Source: JANPIX01 sp031425195 (lineage in GTDB: Bacteria; Pseudomonadota; Alphaproteobacteria; Rhodobacterales; Rhodobacteraceae). Taken from it: a stretch of DNA of 64,000 nucleotides. The notes under the pieces were generated by a model. That model was not told the origin of the DNA, did not search any database, and saw only the letters and a program-made list of their open reading frames with translations. The DNA is taken from the NCBI GenBank assembly GCA_031425195.1, contig JANPIX010000001.1, positions 1-64,000 on the forward strand, given 5' to 3'. The first letter of the stretch is position 1, and the number at the start of each line of letters is the position of its first letter. Positions 44,061 through 53,060 of this stretch are shown in pieces. A program made the translations under genes and the position numbers.

Positions 44061-45053
44061 TCAGGCGGGCGCGACGCTGAGGTTGGTCCTGACGGCACGG
44101 GTAATGTCGTCGATTTCGGGGCCGGACAAGCGAAGACCCCCCGCCCTTGCATTCTCTCGGGCCTGTTCGGCATTGCGGGCCCCGCACAGCGCGAACGTCA
44201 GCCCCGGCTGCGCCAAGGTCCACGCAATCACGATCTGTGCCGGGCTAGCGTCGTGCAGAACCGCGACCGTGCCGACAGTTTCCATCAGGCGGTGAACGCG
44301 TGTCCGGTTCTCGGTCGAAAAGCGCGCATCGTCGCGCCGCTGGTCATCGCCTGCAAAGACCCGGTCCGCGCCGATCCGACCTGACAACAGACCAAGCGCC
44401 AGCACCGAATATCCCATCACCGAAATCCCGGCGTCGCGACATACCGGCAGATGCGTCTGTTCGATCCGGCGTGTCAGCATCGAGTATTCCTCCTGCACGG
44501 CGGCGATCCCGCCTGCGGCGCGGTAGGCCGCAAGGTCATCCGCCGTGGTGTTGGAGGCCGCAAACTCAAGGATCTTGCCCTCGGCCTGCAGTGCCTTCAA
44601 CGCGCCGACCGTTTCGTCGATCGGGGTCGACGGGTCTTGCCAATGCGTGATGTACAGGTCGATCCTGTCTGTCCCCAATCGCCTAAGGCTTTGTTCAACC
44701 TCATGCCGGATGGAAGCGGGGCTAAGGTCGCGGTGCACCGGAAGGCCACCTTGCGCAAAGAAATAAGGGCCGCGCGTTGAATGCCAGACCAGCCCGCATT
44801 TCGTGGCCAGCACCACCTCGTCCCGCCGGCCCTTGATGGCGCGGCCGACCACTTCTTCGGCGTGGCCAAGGCCGTAAGCCGGTGCCGTATCGATCAGCGT
44901 GATGCCCGCATCCAGCCCGGCGCGGATCGCGTCCTCGGAAGCTGTGTCATCGGTGCCACCCCACATCCAGCCACCAATAGCCCAGGTGCCAAGCCCGACC
45001 GCCGATGCGGTAACGTCAGACGTACCGATCTGTCGCTTCAACATTGAGGTCAT
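44061..45053 (-). CDS. Aldo/keto reductase
   Basis: The 330-residue AKR barrel has the catalytic tetrad region DTAPAYGLGHAEEVVGRAIK (Asp, Tyr), VVLATKCGLVW (Lys) and LYITHWQDPSTPIDET (His), plus the NADPH site TLAQPGLTFALCGARNAEQA. It should reduce a carbonyl sugar or aldehyde, or oxidise an alcohol. The gene sits between the SorC regulator (4-bp overlap) and the GlpD-like gene (56-bp gap). It may interconvert the sugar and polyol forms of the operon's substrate. Confidence 0.93.
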   Translation of the reverse strand: MTSMLKRQIGTSDVTASAVGLGTWAIGGWMWGGTDDTASEDAIRAGLDAGITLIDTAPAYGLGHAEEVVGRAIKGRRDEVVLATKCGLVWHSTRGPYFFAQGGLPVHRDLSPASIRHEVEQSLRRLGTDRIDLYITHWQDPSTPIDETVGALKALQAEGKILEFAASNTTADDLAAYRAAGGIAAVQEEYSMLTRRIEQTHLPVCRDAGISVMGYSVLALGLLSGRIGADRVFAGDDQRRDDARFSTENRTRVHRLMETVGTVAVLHDASPAQIVIAWTLAQPGLTFALCGARNAEQARENARAGGLRLSGPEIDDITRAVRTNLSVAPA

Positions 45054-46021
45054 ACCGGTTCTCCACCTTCTTGCAGGATTGTCGTTGCCGTCTCTTCATT
45101 GGTCACCAGAACCGATACATAGCCGCCGCGCAGCACAGACCGGATCGGACCGACCTTGTCCTGGCCCGCCGCCACGGCCAAAACGCGTTTGCAGCGGCGG
45201 ATCTCGTCAGGGCGCAGCGCGATCAGGCGCTGGTTCAGCGCAAAGTTCGCGACCTGCCCGCGATCATGGACCAGATGGCCAAGAAACTCGGCCATGACCC
45301 CCAGTCCGGGCAGCATCGTGCGATCCGGCGCCGACAGCGGGTGCAGGTCGAAATAGGACGAGCCGGGCGTGGTGATCGACCCGATGCCGACCAGACAGAC
45401 CGTGGCCCGGCGCGCCAGATCAAGCACTTCTTTCACTGCCCCCAGGTTCATCAGCATTTCGCGCTGATCCGGGCGTTCGGCGAACAGCGGCGCGTGCAGT
45501 TGCAGCGACCGCCCGCCCAGCCGCTCGGCCATGCGCGAGGCCAGATGGTTGACGTCGGTATGATACATGCCCTGCACGCCACCGGTCAGCGGCACCACCT
45601 GCACGTCGATGGACCGTTCGACCGACAGCGCATCAACCACTGCGGCCACAGCCTTTCCGCCTGAAATTCCGAGAATATCGCCATCGCGCAGGGTTTCCGC
45701 CAGATGGGCTGCAGCGGCCTGACCGATCTGTACCAACCGCGTGTCGTCATTGTCCGACACGGTGGGCGAAACGATGGCTGCGCTGACCATGCCCGTGGCG
45801 GCCAGCCTGCGTTCAAGTTCCATCAGGCGCTGAAACGGCGTCTCGATGGTGATCTTGACCATGCCAGACCGTCGCGCCTGCGCGATGATCCGGTTCACCT
45901 TGGAGGTGGACAGGTTCATTTCCTCGGCGATTTCAGATTGTTTGCGCCCTTCGACGAAATGGCGCACCAGAACCGCATGCATCTGCCGCAGCGAAGTGAA
46001 ATCCTCGTTGATCTCGTTCAT
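45050..46021 (-). CDS. SorC-family transcriptional regulator
   Basis: ATG 46021 overlaps the permease stop (ATGA), giving 323 residues; the longer frame upstream is antisense-like. The N-terminal helix-turn-helix is HFVEGRKQSEIAEEMNLSTS followed by KVNRIIAQARR. The sugar-binding effector domain (about 60-323) has ETLRDGDILGISGGKAVAAV and PLTGGVQGMYHTDVNHLASR. SorC proteins (DeoR, LsrR, EryD) respond to phosphorylated sugars. It lies within the operon and probably represses it until the phosphorylated substrate accumulates. Confidence 0.93.
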   Translation of the reverse strand: MNEINEDFTSLRQMHAVLVRHFVEGRKQSEIAEEMNLSTSKVNRIIAQARRSGMVKITIETPFQRLMELERRLAATGMVSAAIVSPTVSDNDDTRLVQIGQAAAAHLAETLRDGDILGISGGKAVAAVVDALSVERSIDVQVVPLTGGVQGMYHTDVNHLASRMAERLGGRSLQLHAPLFAERPDQREMLMNLGAVKEVLDLARRATVCLVGIGSITTPGSSYFDLHPLSAPDRTMLPGLGVMAEFLGHLVHDRGQVANFALNQRLIALRPDEIRRCKRVLAVAAGQDKVGPIRSVLRGGYVSVLVTNEETATTILQEGGEPV

Positions 46022-47004
46022 GCCCGGCCTCCCGCCGCTTGGCGCTTGACGAGGAAGTGGTCGAAGGTCACCGCGGCCAGCAGGATCGAGCCGCGAATAA
46101 TGTCCTGCCAGTAAACCGACACGTTCAACAGCGCGAGCGACGACGACACCAGCGACAAGAGAATCGCACCAAGGATCGCGCCAAAGATCGTGCCCTTGCC
46201 GCCCGAAAGACTGGCCCCGCCGATCACTGCCGCCGCGATGACGTTCAGTTCCATCCCGACGCCAAAGGTGGGCTGCGCCGACCCGAACCGCGCCATGTAG
46301 ATGACACCCGCAACACCGCAGAGCATGGAGCACAGAACTGTTGTGAGGAAAATGACCCGCTTGGTCCGGATACCGGAGTAGGCGGCGGCCTTTTCATTAC
46401 TGCCCGTGTAGTAGACCAGCCGGAACGCCGTGGTGCGCCGCAACAGGAAGTCAAAGACCACCACGACCACAACAAAGATCACGATCGCCACCGGGATGAT
46501 GCCAATCGACCCGATCCCGATCCACTTGAAACTTTCGGGCAGTTCAAACAGACCCAGCGGCCGACCACCTGTGCCCAGAAGACAAAGGCCCCGGGCAATC
46601 ACCATCGCGGCCAGTGTCACGATGAAATGGTGCAGACCCACGACCGTCACGAAAAATCCGATGATGGCACCGATCCCCGCACTGGCGGCAATCGCGATCA
46701 GTGACGCGATCCACGGGTTGACCCCGGCCAGAAACAGCAGCCCGGCGATGACCATGGCCAGTGCGGTGACAGAACCGACGGAAAGGTCGATCCCACCAGA
46801 AATCAGCAGGATGGTCATGCCGACGACCACGATAGCCTCGACCGAAAAGGCCATCGTCATCGCCCGCATGTTGGGCCAGGTCAGAAAGTACGGAGAGGCG
46901 AAGGACATCAACACGAACAGAACCGCAATGATGAGAACCAGCCCGGTTTCCCGCGCGCCGAACAGACGGGACAGAAGAGAGGGGCGTTGCGTCGTGTCGG
47001 TCAT
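46018..47004 (-). CDS. Sugar ABC transporter permease (RbsC-like)
   Basis: The 328-residue membrane protein has eight to ten helices and the BPD_transp_2 signature region SVGSVTALAMVIAGLLFLAG, followed by FIVTLAAMVIARGLCLLGTG. The C-terminal loop NVIAAAVIGGASLSGGKGTI is typical of ribose/xylose/AI-2 permeases. A single permease gene implies a homodimer. It overlaps both the ATPase gene (4 bp) and the SorC gene (4 bp). Confidence 0.95.
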   Translation of the reverse strand: MTDTTQRPSLLSRLFGARETGLVLIIAVLFVLMSFASPYFLTWPNMRAMTMAFSVEAIVVVGMTILLISGGIDLSVGSVTALAMVIAGLLFLAGVNPWIASLIAIAASAGIGAIIGFFVTVVGLHHFIVTLAAMVIARGLCLLGTGGRPLGLFELPESFKWIGIGSIGIIPVAIVIFVVVVVVFDFLLRRTTAFRLVYYTGSNEKAAAYSGIRTKRVIFLTTVLCSMLCGVAGVIYMARFGSAQPTFGVGMELNVIAAAVIGGASLSGGKGTIFGAILGAILLSLVSSSLALLNVSVYWQDIIRGSILLAAVTFDHFLVKRQAAGGRA

Positions 47005-48512
47005 CTTGAGTTTCCTGCGGCCGCCAGCGCACCAGGTGCAGCCAGCGTCATGATGTTGGTTTCGGTTATGTCTTCGCCTTCCAGTTCGCCCGCGACACGG
47101 CCCTCGCTGATCACCAGAACCCGGTCACATAGCCCGATCAGTTCGGGCATTTCAGACGAAATGACGGCAACTCCGACCCCTTCGCAGGCCAGACCGCGCA
47201 GAATGGCGTGAATCTCGGCCTTTGCGCCCACGTCGACGCCGCGGGTGGGTTCGTCCAGAAAGATGACCTTGGGGTGCACCGCCAGCAGCTTGGCCAACGC
47301 CACCTTCTGCTGGTTGCCACCCGAAAGCGATGACACCTTGTGCGCCACACTGGCCGCCTTCAGGTGCAGCGACTTGCCGATCTCTTGCGCCTGCGTGGCT
47401 TCCTTTGCGTTGTCTATCACGCCCAGTCGACCCGACACTTGGCTCAGGTTCAGCGCCGCAATGTTTGCGGAAATCGGCATGTCAAGGAATACGCCGTCGC
47501 CCTTGCGATCCTCTGACAGATAGACGATGCCGCGCGAAATGCAGTCGGCGTAATCGCGCAGTTGCACCTCGATTCCATTCAGCCAGACCCGGCCCTGCGC
47601 GGCACCTTCCAGCCGCGTCATACCGCGGGCGATTTCGCTGCGCCCCGCGCCGATCAATCCGCCAAGGCCCAGAATTTCGCCTTTGTGCAGCGCAAAGGAC
47701 ACGTCCTTATATCGGCGGTCGGTTAACCCCTGAACTTTCAGGATTTCCGGCCCCCGCTCACCTTGCATCTTGGGTGGATAAAGCGTGTCGAGCTTGCGCC
47801 CAACCATCGCATTGACCACATCGGCAGACGTGATGTCGGCGGTGCGGTCGGTGCGGATGTGCTGACCATCGCGCATGACCGTGACACGATCACAATTTTC
47901 GAAAATCTCGGCCATGCGGTGTGTAATGTAGATGATCCCCATACCCCGCGCCGCAAGACCGCGCATGATTGCAAACAACTTTTGCGCCTCGTGTTCTGTC
48001 AGGGCCGCCGTGGGTTCATCCAGGATCAGGATGCGGCAATCCAACGTCAGCGCCTTGGCGATTTCGACCAGCTGCTGCTGGGAAATCGACAAAAGCCCGG
48101 CGGGCAACCGCGGGTCAATATCGGCCAGCGGGGAAAGCACGTCGCGGGCCCGGGCCAACAGATCGGCCACGTCGACCAGCCGCCTTGCAGTCTGCGCTGT
48201 GCGCGCCATGAAGATGTTTTCCGCCACCGATATGTCCGCGCAGAGCGCGATTTCCTGATGGACAAAGCCTATTCCCAACCGCTGTGCCTCAGCCGGGCTG
48301 TTGATTTTCACGGGCCGGCCATCGATGTAAATCTCGCCACTGTCGGGCTGCAGGATTCCGTCGATGACGTTCATCAGGGTGGATTTTCCCGCCCCGTTCT
48401 CGCCCGCCAGCGCATGGGTTTCACCCGCGCGCAATTCGAAATGCGCACCCCGCAGCGCTTTGTTCGCGCCAAAGGATTTGCTTATGTTCTGGATCTGAAG
48501 AAGGGGCTGCAA
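47001..48512 (-). CDS. Sugar ABC transporter ATP-binding protein (RbsA-like, double cassette)
   Basis: The 503-residue protein holds two ATPase modules. The first has Walker A HALAGENGAGKSTLMNVIDG and Walker B ILILDEPTAALTEHEAQKLF. The second has a degenerate P-loop LGGLIGAGRSEIARG, signature VSSLSGGNQQKVALAKLLAV and Walker B VIFLDEPTRGVDVGAKAEIH. This layout is that of RbsA/XylG/LsrA. It starts 71 bp after the substrate-binding protein gene on the same transcript. Confidence 0.96.
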   Translation of the reverse strand: MQPLLQIQNISKSFGANKALRGAHFELRAGETHALAGENGAGKSTLMNVIDGILQPDSGEIYIDGRPVKINSPAEAQRLGIGFVHQEIALCADISVAENIFMARTAQTARRLVDVADLLARARDVLSPLADIDPRLPAGLLSISQQQLVEIAKALTLDCRILILDEPTAALTEHEAQKLFAIMRGLAARGMGIIYITHRMAEIFENCDRVTVMRDGQHIRTDRTADITSADVVNAMVGRKLDTLYPPKMQGERGPEILKVQGLTDRRYKDVSFALHKGEILGLGGLIGAGRSEIARGMTRLEGAAQGRVWLNGIEVQLRDYADCISRGIVYLSEDRKGDGVFLDMPISANIAALNLSQVSGRLGVIDNAKEATQAQEIGKSLHLKAASVAHKVSSLSGGNQQKVALAKLLAVHPKVIFLDEPTRGVDVGAKAEIHAILRGLACEGVGVAVISSEMPELIGLCDRVLVISEGRVAGELEGEDITETNIMTLAAPGALAAAGNSR

Positions 48513-48583
48513 GGTGATGAACGTCCGGTTCTGGCTAAAAGGGTTTGCCCCGCCGCCTGTCGCTGCGGGGCAGTCATGTGGTC

Positions 48584-49594
48584 TTAGTTTCGGCCAGCCA
48601 TGTATTCGTCCAGAACAAAGCTCGCAGCGTTTTCCTTGGTGATCACGGCAAAACCGTTGTCAGTGAAAGGAATTTGCATCGGATTGTAGCCAGACACCTT
48701 GTAGTCGTTGAATGGGTCGATCAGTTCGGGATGCGCCCCCATGAACGTGTTCATGAAGCCAACAAAACCCTGGATCCCCTGATTCGGGTTCAGGGCCATG
48801 TGGATGTTACCGGCCTTGATTTCTTCCAGCGTCGTGGGTGAAATGTCGGCGTGGATGATCAAAAGCTTGTCGTTGGCGGCCTTGACGGCGGCGACCGCAC
48901 CTTCGGCCGATCCGGACTCGGGGATCCACAAAGCAGCAAGGTCGGGGTTCGCCTGCAACATCGCAGTGACCGCTGTGAACGCGGCATTCGGGTCCTGATT
49001 GGTCGCCTGACGTCCGACCAGCTTCATGTTCGGGTAATTCGTTTCCATATAGGCGATCAGCGCCGTCACCCGCAGGTCATGGTTCGACTGGCCGGGGTTT
49101 TCGAGCACGGCATATTCGGCGCTGTCACCCACGACCTTCACGATTTCCTCAGCCGCAAATTTCGCTTCGGCAACGTTGTCCGACGTCACATAAGCGGTGC
49201 GCCGGGATTTGGGCGAGTCCGCTGCGAATGTTGTCACCGACACACCGGCATCAATGGCCCGGTTGATCGGGTCGATGAACGGATCGGACTGCATCGGATG
49301 CAGCAGGATACCCTTGGGTTGCTTGATAAGGTCTTGCTCGAACGAGGCGATCTGCTTGGTGATGTCGTAGTCCGGCGTACCCGAGAACACTGCTTCGCAA
49401 CCCAGTGCTTTGGCCGCCTGCTTGAAACCCTCGAACACCGGGACCCAATAGGGGTGTCCGCTGACCATGACGTTCATCACATAAGTCTCACCCGGTTCGC
49501 AGGCGAGCCCCCCTTCAGCCATCACCGCTGGTGACGACCCCAAAAGAGCGACGACCGCCGCCCCACTCAGCATCAGTGTCTTGACGTAGCTCAT
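48584..49594 (-). CDS. Periplasmic sugar-binding protein (RbsB-like)
   Basis: ATG 49594 gives 336 residues with a clear signal peptide (LMLSGAAVVALLGSSPAVMA, cut before EGG); the upstream frame is not coding-like. The type-1 periplasmic binding fold is seen in YVMNVMVSGHPYWVPVFEGF, FEQDLIKQPKGILLHPMQSD and WIPESGSAEGAVAAVKAAND. The ligand-binding loops do not by themselves identify the sugar. As first gene of the long minus-strand operon it should be the most abundant product, delivering a sugar or polyol to the RbsA/RbsC pair. Confidence 0.93.
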   Translation of the reverse strand: MSYVKTLMLSGAAVVALLGSSPAVMAEGGLACEPGETYVMNVMVSGHPYWVPVFEGFKQAAKALGCEAVFSGTPDYDITKQIASFEQDLIKQPKGILLHPMQSDPFIDPINRAIDAGVSVTTFAADSPKSRRTAYVTSDNVAEAKFAAEEIVKVVGDSAEYAVLENPGQSNHDLRVTALIAYMETNYPNMKLVGRQATNQDPNAAFTAVTAMLQANPDLAALWIPESGSAEGAVAAVKAANDKLLIIHADISPTTLEEIKAGNIHMALNPNQGIQGFVGFMNTFMGAHPELIDPFNDYKVSGYNPMQIPFTDNGFAVITKENAASFVLDEYMAGRN

Positions 49595-50021
49595 GTGTTC
49601 CTCCCAGAACCGTGGCGTCCTTCGCCAGTCTTGCAATTTTTTTCGCATGTCGAAAGACATTGCATCGACAGCGGTAGAAGGGGGTTCACCAAGCGTCAAG
49701 CGACGAAGGCATTTGTGGCAATCTGTGAAATTTATTGCATGATGCGCCACGGGAAGGAGTTTGACATTGCGCCTTCCCCCCAGAAATCGGGATCTTGAAG
49801 TCAGCGATGTCGAGTACAAACCAACCGAGGGAACAATTCCGCAAAGCAGTCAGTCAGATACCAAAGAAGGTTCGCCGTCCCCCGAAAATGGCCTTGGCTC
49901 TGCGTGCAAATCTTGGCGGAACAAACTGCTCATCTCCCGATTTAACTCGAAAGCGTCGCCAGCGCGGGCCGGGCCACCGACATGCGCACGTCGACGATCC
50001 GAATAGATCAGGGAGGTTTCT
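49595..50021. promoter_or_regulatory. Promoter region of the polyol operon
   Basis: This 427-bp region separates the operon from the divergent RTX gene. It contains an inverted repeat ATGTC-GAAA-GACAT at 49647-49660, extended to GC/TGC on the flanks (49645-49663), which is 51 bp from the first start codon. A second, looser pair (GTGGC, GCCAC) lies near 49718-49750. Either could be the SorC operator. No other gene is visible; the region near 49800-50010 has frames without family similarity. Confidence 0.5.
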
Positions 50022-51020
50022 ATGGCACATAAAACTGAAACGCAGTTTGGATGGCACACGCTCGATCCGCTGTACCTGTTCCGTCTTTCGACTTTCGCCG
50101 ATACGCCCGCGCGGGACCGTGCAGATGATGGGTCGATCACTGCGCTCGGAATGCAGGTCGGTCAATCGGCAGCTCTTGGCACCGCCGGTGATGACATCAT
50201 AACAGGCGGCTCTGCCAGCGACGTCATGTACGGCGGGGCTGGCAGAGACAAGCTGTCAGGCGGCACAGGGCCCGACAAGATTTACGGCGGCGCCGGCAAC
50301 GACACTGTCTTCGGCAATGACGGCAACGACCTTGTCTTTGGCGGGGACGGCAACGATTTGCTGGTAGGCGATTCGTTCGAGAGCGAGCAGGTGGAACCCG
50401 GGTTCGACAAGGGACAGGACACGATCTACGGCGGGGCGGGCAATGACCAGTTTTATGGGCGGCTAGACAACGATCTTCTGTTTGGCGGCGGTGGCCGTGA
50501 CTACTTCAAGGGCGGAACTGGCAACGACACCGCTTATGGCGGAGCAGGCAGCGATCATTTGCAGATTTCAAACGGAAATGACCAATTATTTGGGGGCGGC
50601 GGCAACGATGTCCTGACCGATGGCTTGGGCTCGGACGACTACTTCGGCGGTGCTGGCGCAGATTTCTTCGTCTACGAAATCGCCGACGATGTGGACCGGG
50701 ATGAAGGTGGGCCAACCTATGATTATGGGATTGGGGATGACCGCATGCATGGTGTCAGTCTGGACGACGGTGACAGGGTCGTGTTCCTGATCGAATATGG
50801 CGCCGTCATCACCGACGTTGTCGATGATGGTACCAGTACGGCCTTCCTGCTCAGCCACGGCGAAGTCGTGACACTTGTCGGTTTTTCGGGCGAAGATTTC
50901 AGGGATGACCTTCGCTTTGACAGCGTTGAGGCGATCAATGCCCTGTCGCAACGGCGCTATGGTTACGACGCCGTCGTGCTGAACGACTACTATGCCGTGC
51001 CCTATTATGACTTTCCCTGA
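50022..51020 (+). CDS. RTX calcium-binding protein, short type
   Basis: The 332-residue protein has ATG 50022 after AGGGAGGTT. Residues about 55-215 are nearly continuous RTX nonapeptides (GSASDVMYGGAGRDKLSGGT, GNDTVFGNDGNDLVFGGDGN, GGGNDVLTDGLGSDDYFGGA). A beta-rich end follows, with RVVFLIEYGAVITDVVDDG and the terminus NDYYAVPYYDFP. Unlike the array at 15.9-19.9 kb it has no common N-terminal helix and no acidic-hydrophobic tail, so it is a separate RTX type. Its end overlaps the converging metallophosphoesterase gene by 16 bp. Confidence 0.9.
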   Translation: MAHKTETQFGWHTLDPLYLFRLSTFADTPARDRADDGSITALGMQVGQSAALGTAGDDIITGGSASDVMYGGAGRDKLSGGTGPDKIYGGAGNDTVFGNDGNDLVFGGDGNDLLVGDSFESEQVEPGFDKGQDTIYGGAGNDQFYGRLDNDLLFGGGGRDYFKGGTGNDTAYGGAGSDHLQISNGNDQLFGGGGNDVLTDGLGSDDYFGGAGADFFVYEIADDVDRDEGGPTYDYGIGDDRMHGVSLDDGDRVVFLIEYGAVITDVVDDGTSTAFLLSHGEVVTLVGFSGEDFRDDLRFDSVEAINALSQRRYGYDAVVLNDYYAVPYYDFP

Positions 51021-51844
51021 CGGCCAGCCGTGGGCAAAGGTGACGAGGATGGACCACCCGCTTCTTCCCAACGGGTGTGTTTGCGATAAAAGTGCTGGAC
51101 CGAATGCAGACGAAACCGATGGGCCGCGTCGGCCAGAAAGGTTTGGACGGTAACGCCACCATTCGCTGTTTCAACCAGGCAAACATCATTCCACTGCGTT
51201 TTCAGTCTTGTCGAGATAGCCGTCCCAACCTGCAGGAAAAGGATGCTTGCAGCAGTTTCTGGCGCGCCGATATGTGGCAAGTGGGTATGGCCGGAAAGAA
51301 CCAGATCAGTACCCGCCGCGACCAGATCGTCCAACACCGCAACGGGGTCATATATGTCGGCTGGGGTGCCGTCGGCGGCGGGCACCGGCGCATGGTGCAT
51401 CACAGCGACGTGCAGATGGCCCGCCGGGGCAGTGCTGAACGCGCGGACCAAGGCCTGCGTTGACAGGGGCCTCAGTCGGCCGGATTTCCAGACGCGTGGG
51501 TTCGCCGTGTTCACGCCTGCAATCACAACACCTGGCATGATCAACACAGGCTCCAGGTCCGCATGCACAAATTTCCGGTAGCGGCCAAAGGGGGAAAAAA
51601 GGCGCATGGGAAGGTTGTGAAGCGGGATATCGTGGTTCCCGGGTATCGTCAGAATGGGCAGGCCGAAACGGGCAAGAAACGCTGCCGCCTGTCGAAACTG
51701 CGCCGGTCGCGCCCGTTGCGTCAAATCCCCAGAGACGACGACAGCCTCTGCCTGCTGCTGATGCGCCAGTTCCAGAAGCGGCCCAAGCAGTGGGGCATTG
51801 ACCGCACCAAAATGAAGGTCCGAGATATGCAGGATCTTTGTCAT
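51005..51844 (-). CDS. Calcineurin-like metallophosphoesterase
   Basis: The 279-residue product has the full metal-binding set: ILHISDLHFGAVN, VVVSGDLTQRARP, LTIPGNHDIPLHN, VAVMHHAPVPAADG and LVLSGHTHLPHIG. It is cytoplasmic and of the size of cAMP-phosphodiesterase/PlcP-like enzymes. It overlaps the diacylglycerol-kinase-like gene by 4 bp, so a lipid-phosphate function is plausible; PlcP-type phospholipase C enzymes in lipid remodelling belong to this superfamily, though I cannot show that identity here. Confidence 0.92.
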   Translation of the reverse strand: MTKILHISDLHFGAVNAPLLGPLLELAHQQQAEAVVVSGDLTQRARPAQFRQAAAFLARFGLPILTIPGNHDIPLHNLPMRLFSPFGRYRKFVHADLEPVLIMPGVVIAGVNTANPRVWKSGRLRPLSTQALVRAFSTAPAGHLHVAVMHHAPVPAADGTPADIYDPVAVLDDLVAAGTDLVLSGHTHLPHIGAPETAASILFLQVGTAISTRLKTQWNDVCLVETANGGVTVQTFLADAAHRFRLHSVQHFYRKHTRWEEAGGPSSSPLPTAGRQGKS

Positions 51845-52809
51845 TTGTCGCCCTTGACCGTTGCCACCTTTGTCGGCGGCAGGATGACCGACAGGACATC
51901 GTGGTTGATGCAGAATGTCAGAGGCAGTTTCATTTTCTCACGCTCGCCGTCATAGGCGATGCGGATATGACGTCGCTTGGGCCAGTCGATTCTTAATGTC
52001 TGAGGTGTCAATAATTCCAGATCATCCGACAGGTCTACCTTGCCCGGCCGGACAAGCCGCCAGGCGAGTTTCAGCAGACCGATCCGTGTGGTCTGTCGGG
52101 CGATATACACCGCAAACCGGTCATCGCTGATCGCCTCGGCACCGACCACGCCGAACTGGTCCAGCTGATAAGCTGAACGCGCCACGAATATCATCGGCGA
52201 GCGACGAACCTGTTCGCGACCATCGGCGACAATGCGAAGAAGCATCGGGCGTTGCAAACGAAGGATGATGCGCAAAGTAGACCAATGGGCCATGATGCGG
52301 CTGCGGCCCCAACGGCTATAGGCCGCTTCGCGCTCGTCCAGGATTGCAGGGTAAAGCCCAAGGGCAACATTGTTGAGAAAAACCTTTCCGTTTACGCTGC
52401 CGACGGCGATGTCATGCGGCTCGCCCTCCAATATGGCGACTGCGGCGTCGACTGCATCGGCGGGCATGTCGAGCCCGCGCGCAAAATAGTTGAAGGTGCC
52501 CAAGGGCAAGACTGCCAACGACGCCTGCGTGCCGGCCAGTGCGTGCGCGACACCCGCCACCGTGCCATCGCCACCCGCCGCTACGATGATCGAAAAGCCC
52601 TCGCGGATGGCTTGTTCGGCCGCGGGTGTCGGGTCGCCATCAAACGTGCGGATCGTCGCCCGCGCGCCGAACTCTGTCATGGCGCGCTCGATTGTTGCAC
52701 CGACGCGAGCGGTCGCCCCCGATCTGGCATTGGCGATAACGCAAATGTCCGGCCTGCCCGCAGTCACTGTTGCAGGCGAAGGTGTCGGGGCGTGATTAGG
52801 TAATGTCAT
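51841..52809 (-). CDS. Diacylglycerol/lipid kinase family protein
   Basis: ATG 52809 gives 322 residues. The catalytic domain has ICVIANARSGATARVGATIE, the diagnostic GGDGT in IIVAAGGDGTVAGVAHALAG and TFNYFARGLDMP. The C-terminal half is the YegS/BmrU beta-rich domain, ending FCINHDVLSVILPPTKVATV. Such enzymes phosphorylate diacylglycerol or related lipids using ATP. Paired with a metallophosphoesterase and next to a PhoX-like gene, it suggests a phosphorus or lipid turnover group. Confidence 0.92.
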   Translation of the reverse strand: MTLPNHAPTPSPATVTAGRPDICVIANARSGATARVGATIERAMTEFGARATIRTFDGDPTPAAEQAIREGFSIIVAAGGDGTVAGVAHALAGTQASLAVLPLGTFNYFARGLDMPADAVDAAVAILEGEPHDIAVGSVNGKVFLNNVALGLYPAILDEREAAYSRWGRSRIMAHWSTLRIILRLQRPMLLRIVADGREQVRRSPMIFVARSAYQLDQFGVVGAEAISDDRFAVYIARQTTRIGLLKLAWRLVRPGKVDLSDDLELLTPQTLRIDWPKRRHIRIAYDGEREKMKLPLTFCINHDVLSVILPPTKVATVKGDK

Positions 52810-53060
52810 TACGGAAAAATGGCTACCCGGTTGAGAAAATGCAATGTGGGCCGTGACAAACACTCTTGCACTGGCAACAGCCGTACCGTGAGCCAGAACC
52901 TATCGCGCAAAATCAGTCTCTGCCCAGTGTGCACATGCCAGCAGGCGCAACCGTTTTCGCCGCTTCAAGACCAGCCCTGACATCATCCGCTTGGCGCAAA
53001 AGGGCGGCAACGGATTGCCGCCCAAGCGTGTCATGTGTCTACAAATATCGGCCCGGCAGT

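Noticed and set aside
38378..49594. Identification of the long operon as a true lsr (AI-2) operon
   Set aside because: Only one permease gene, no LsrG, and extra AKR, GlpD-like and GMC enzymes; the resemblance is partial.
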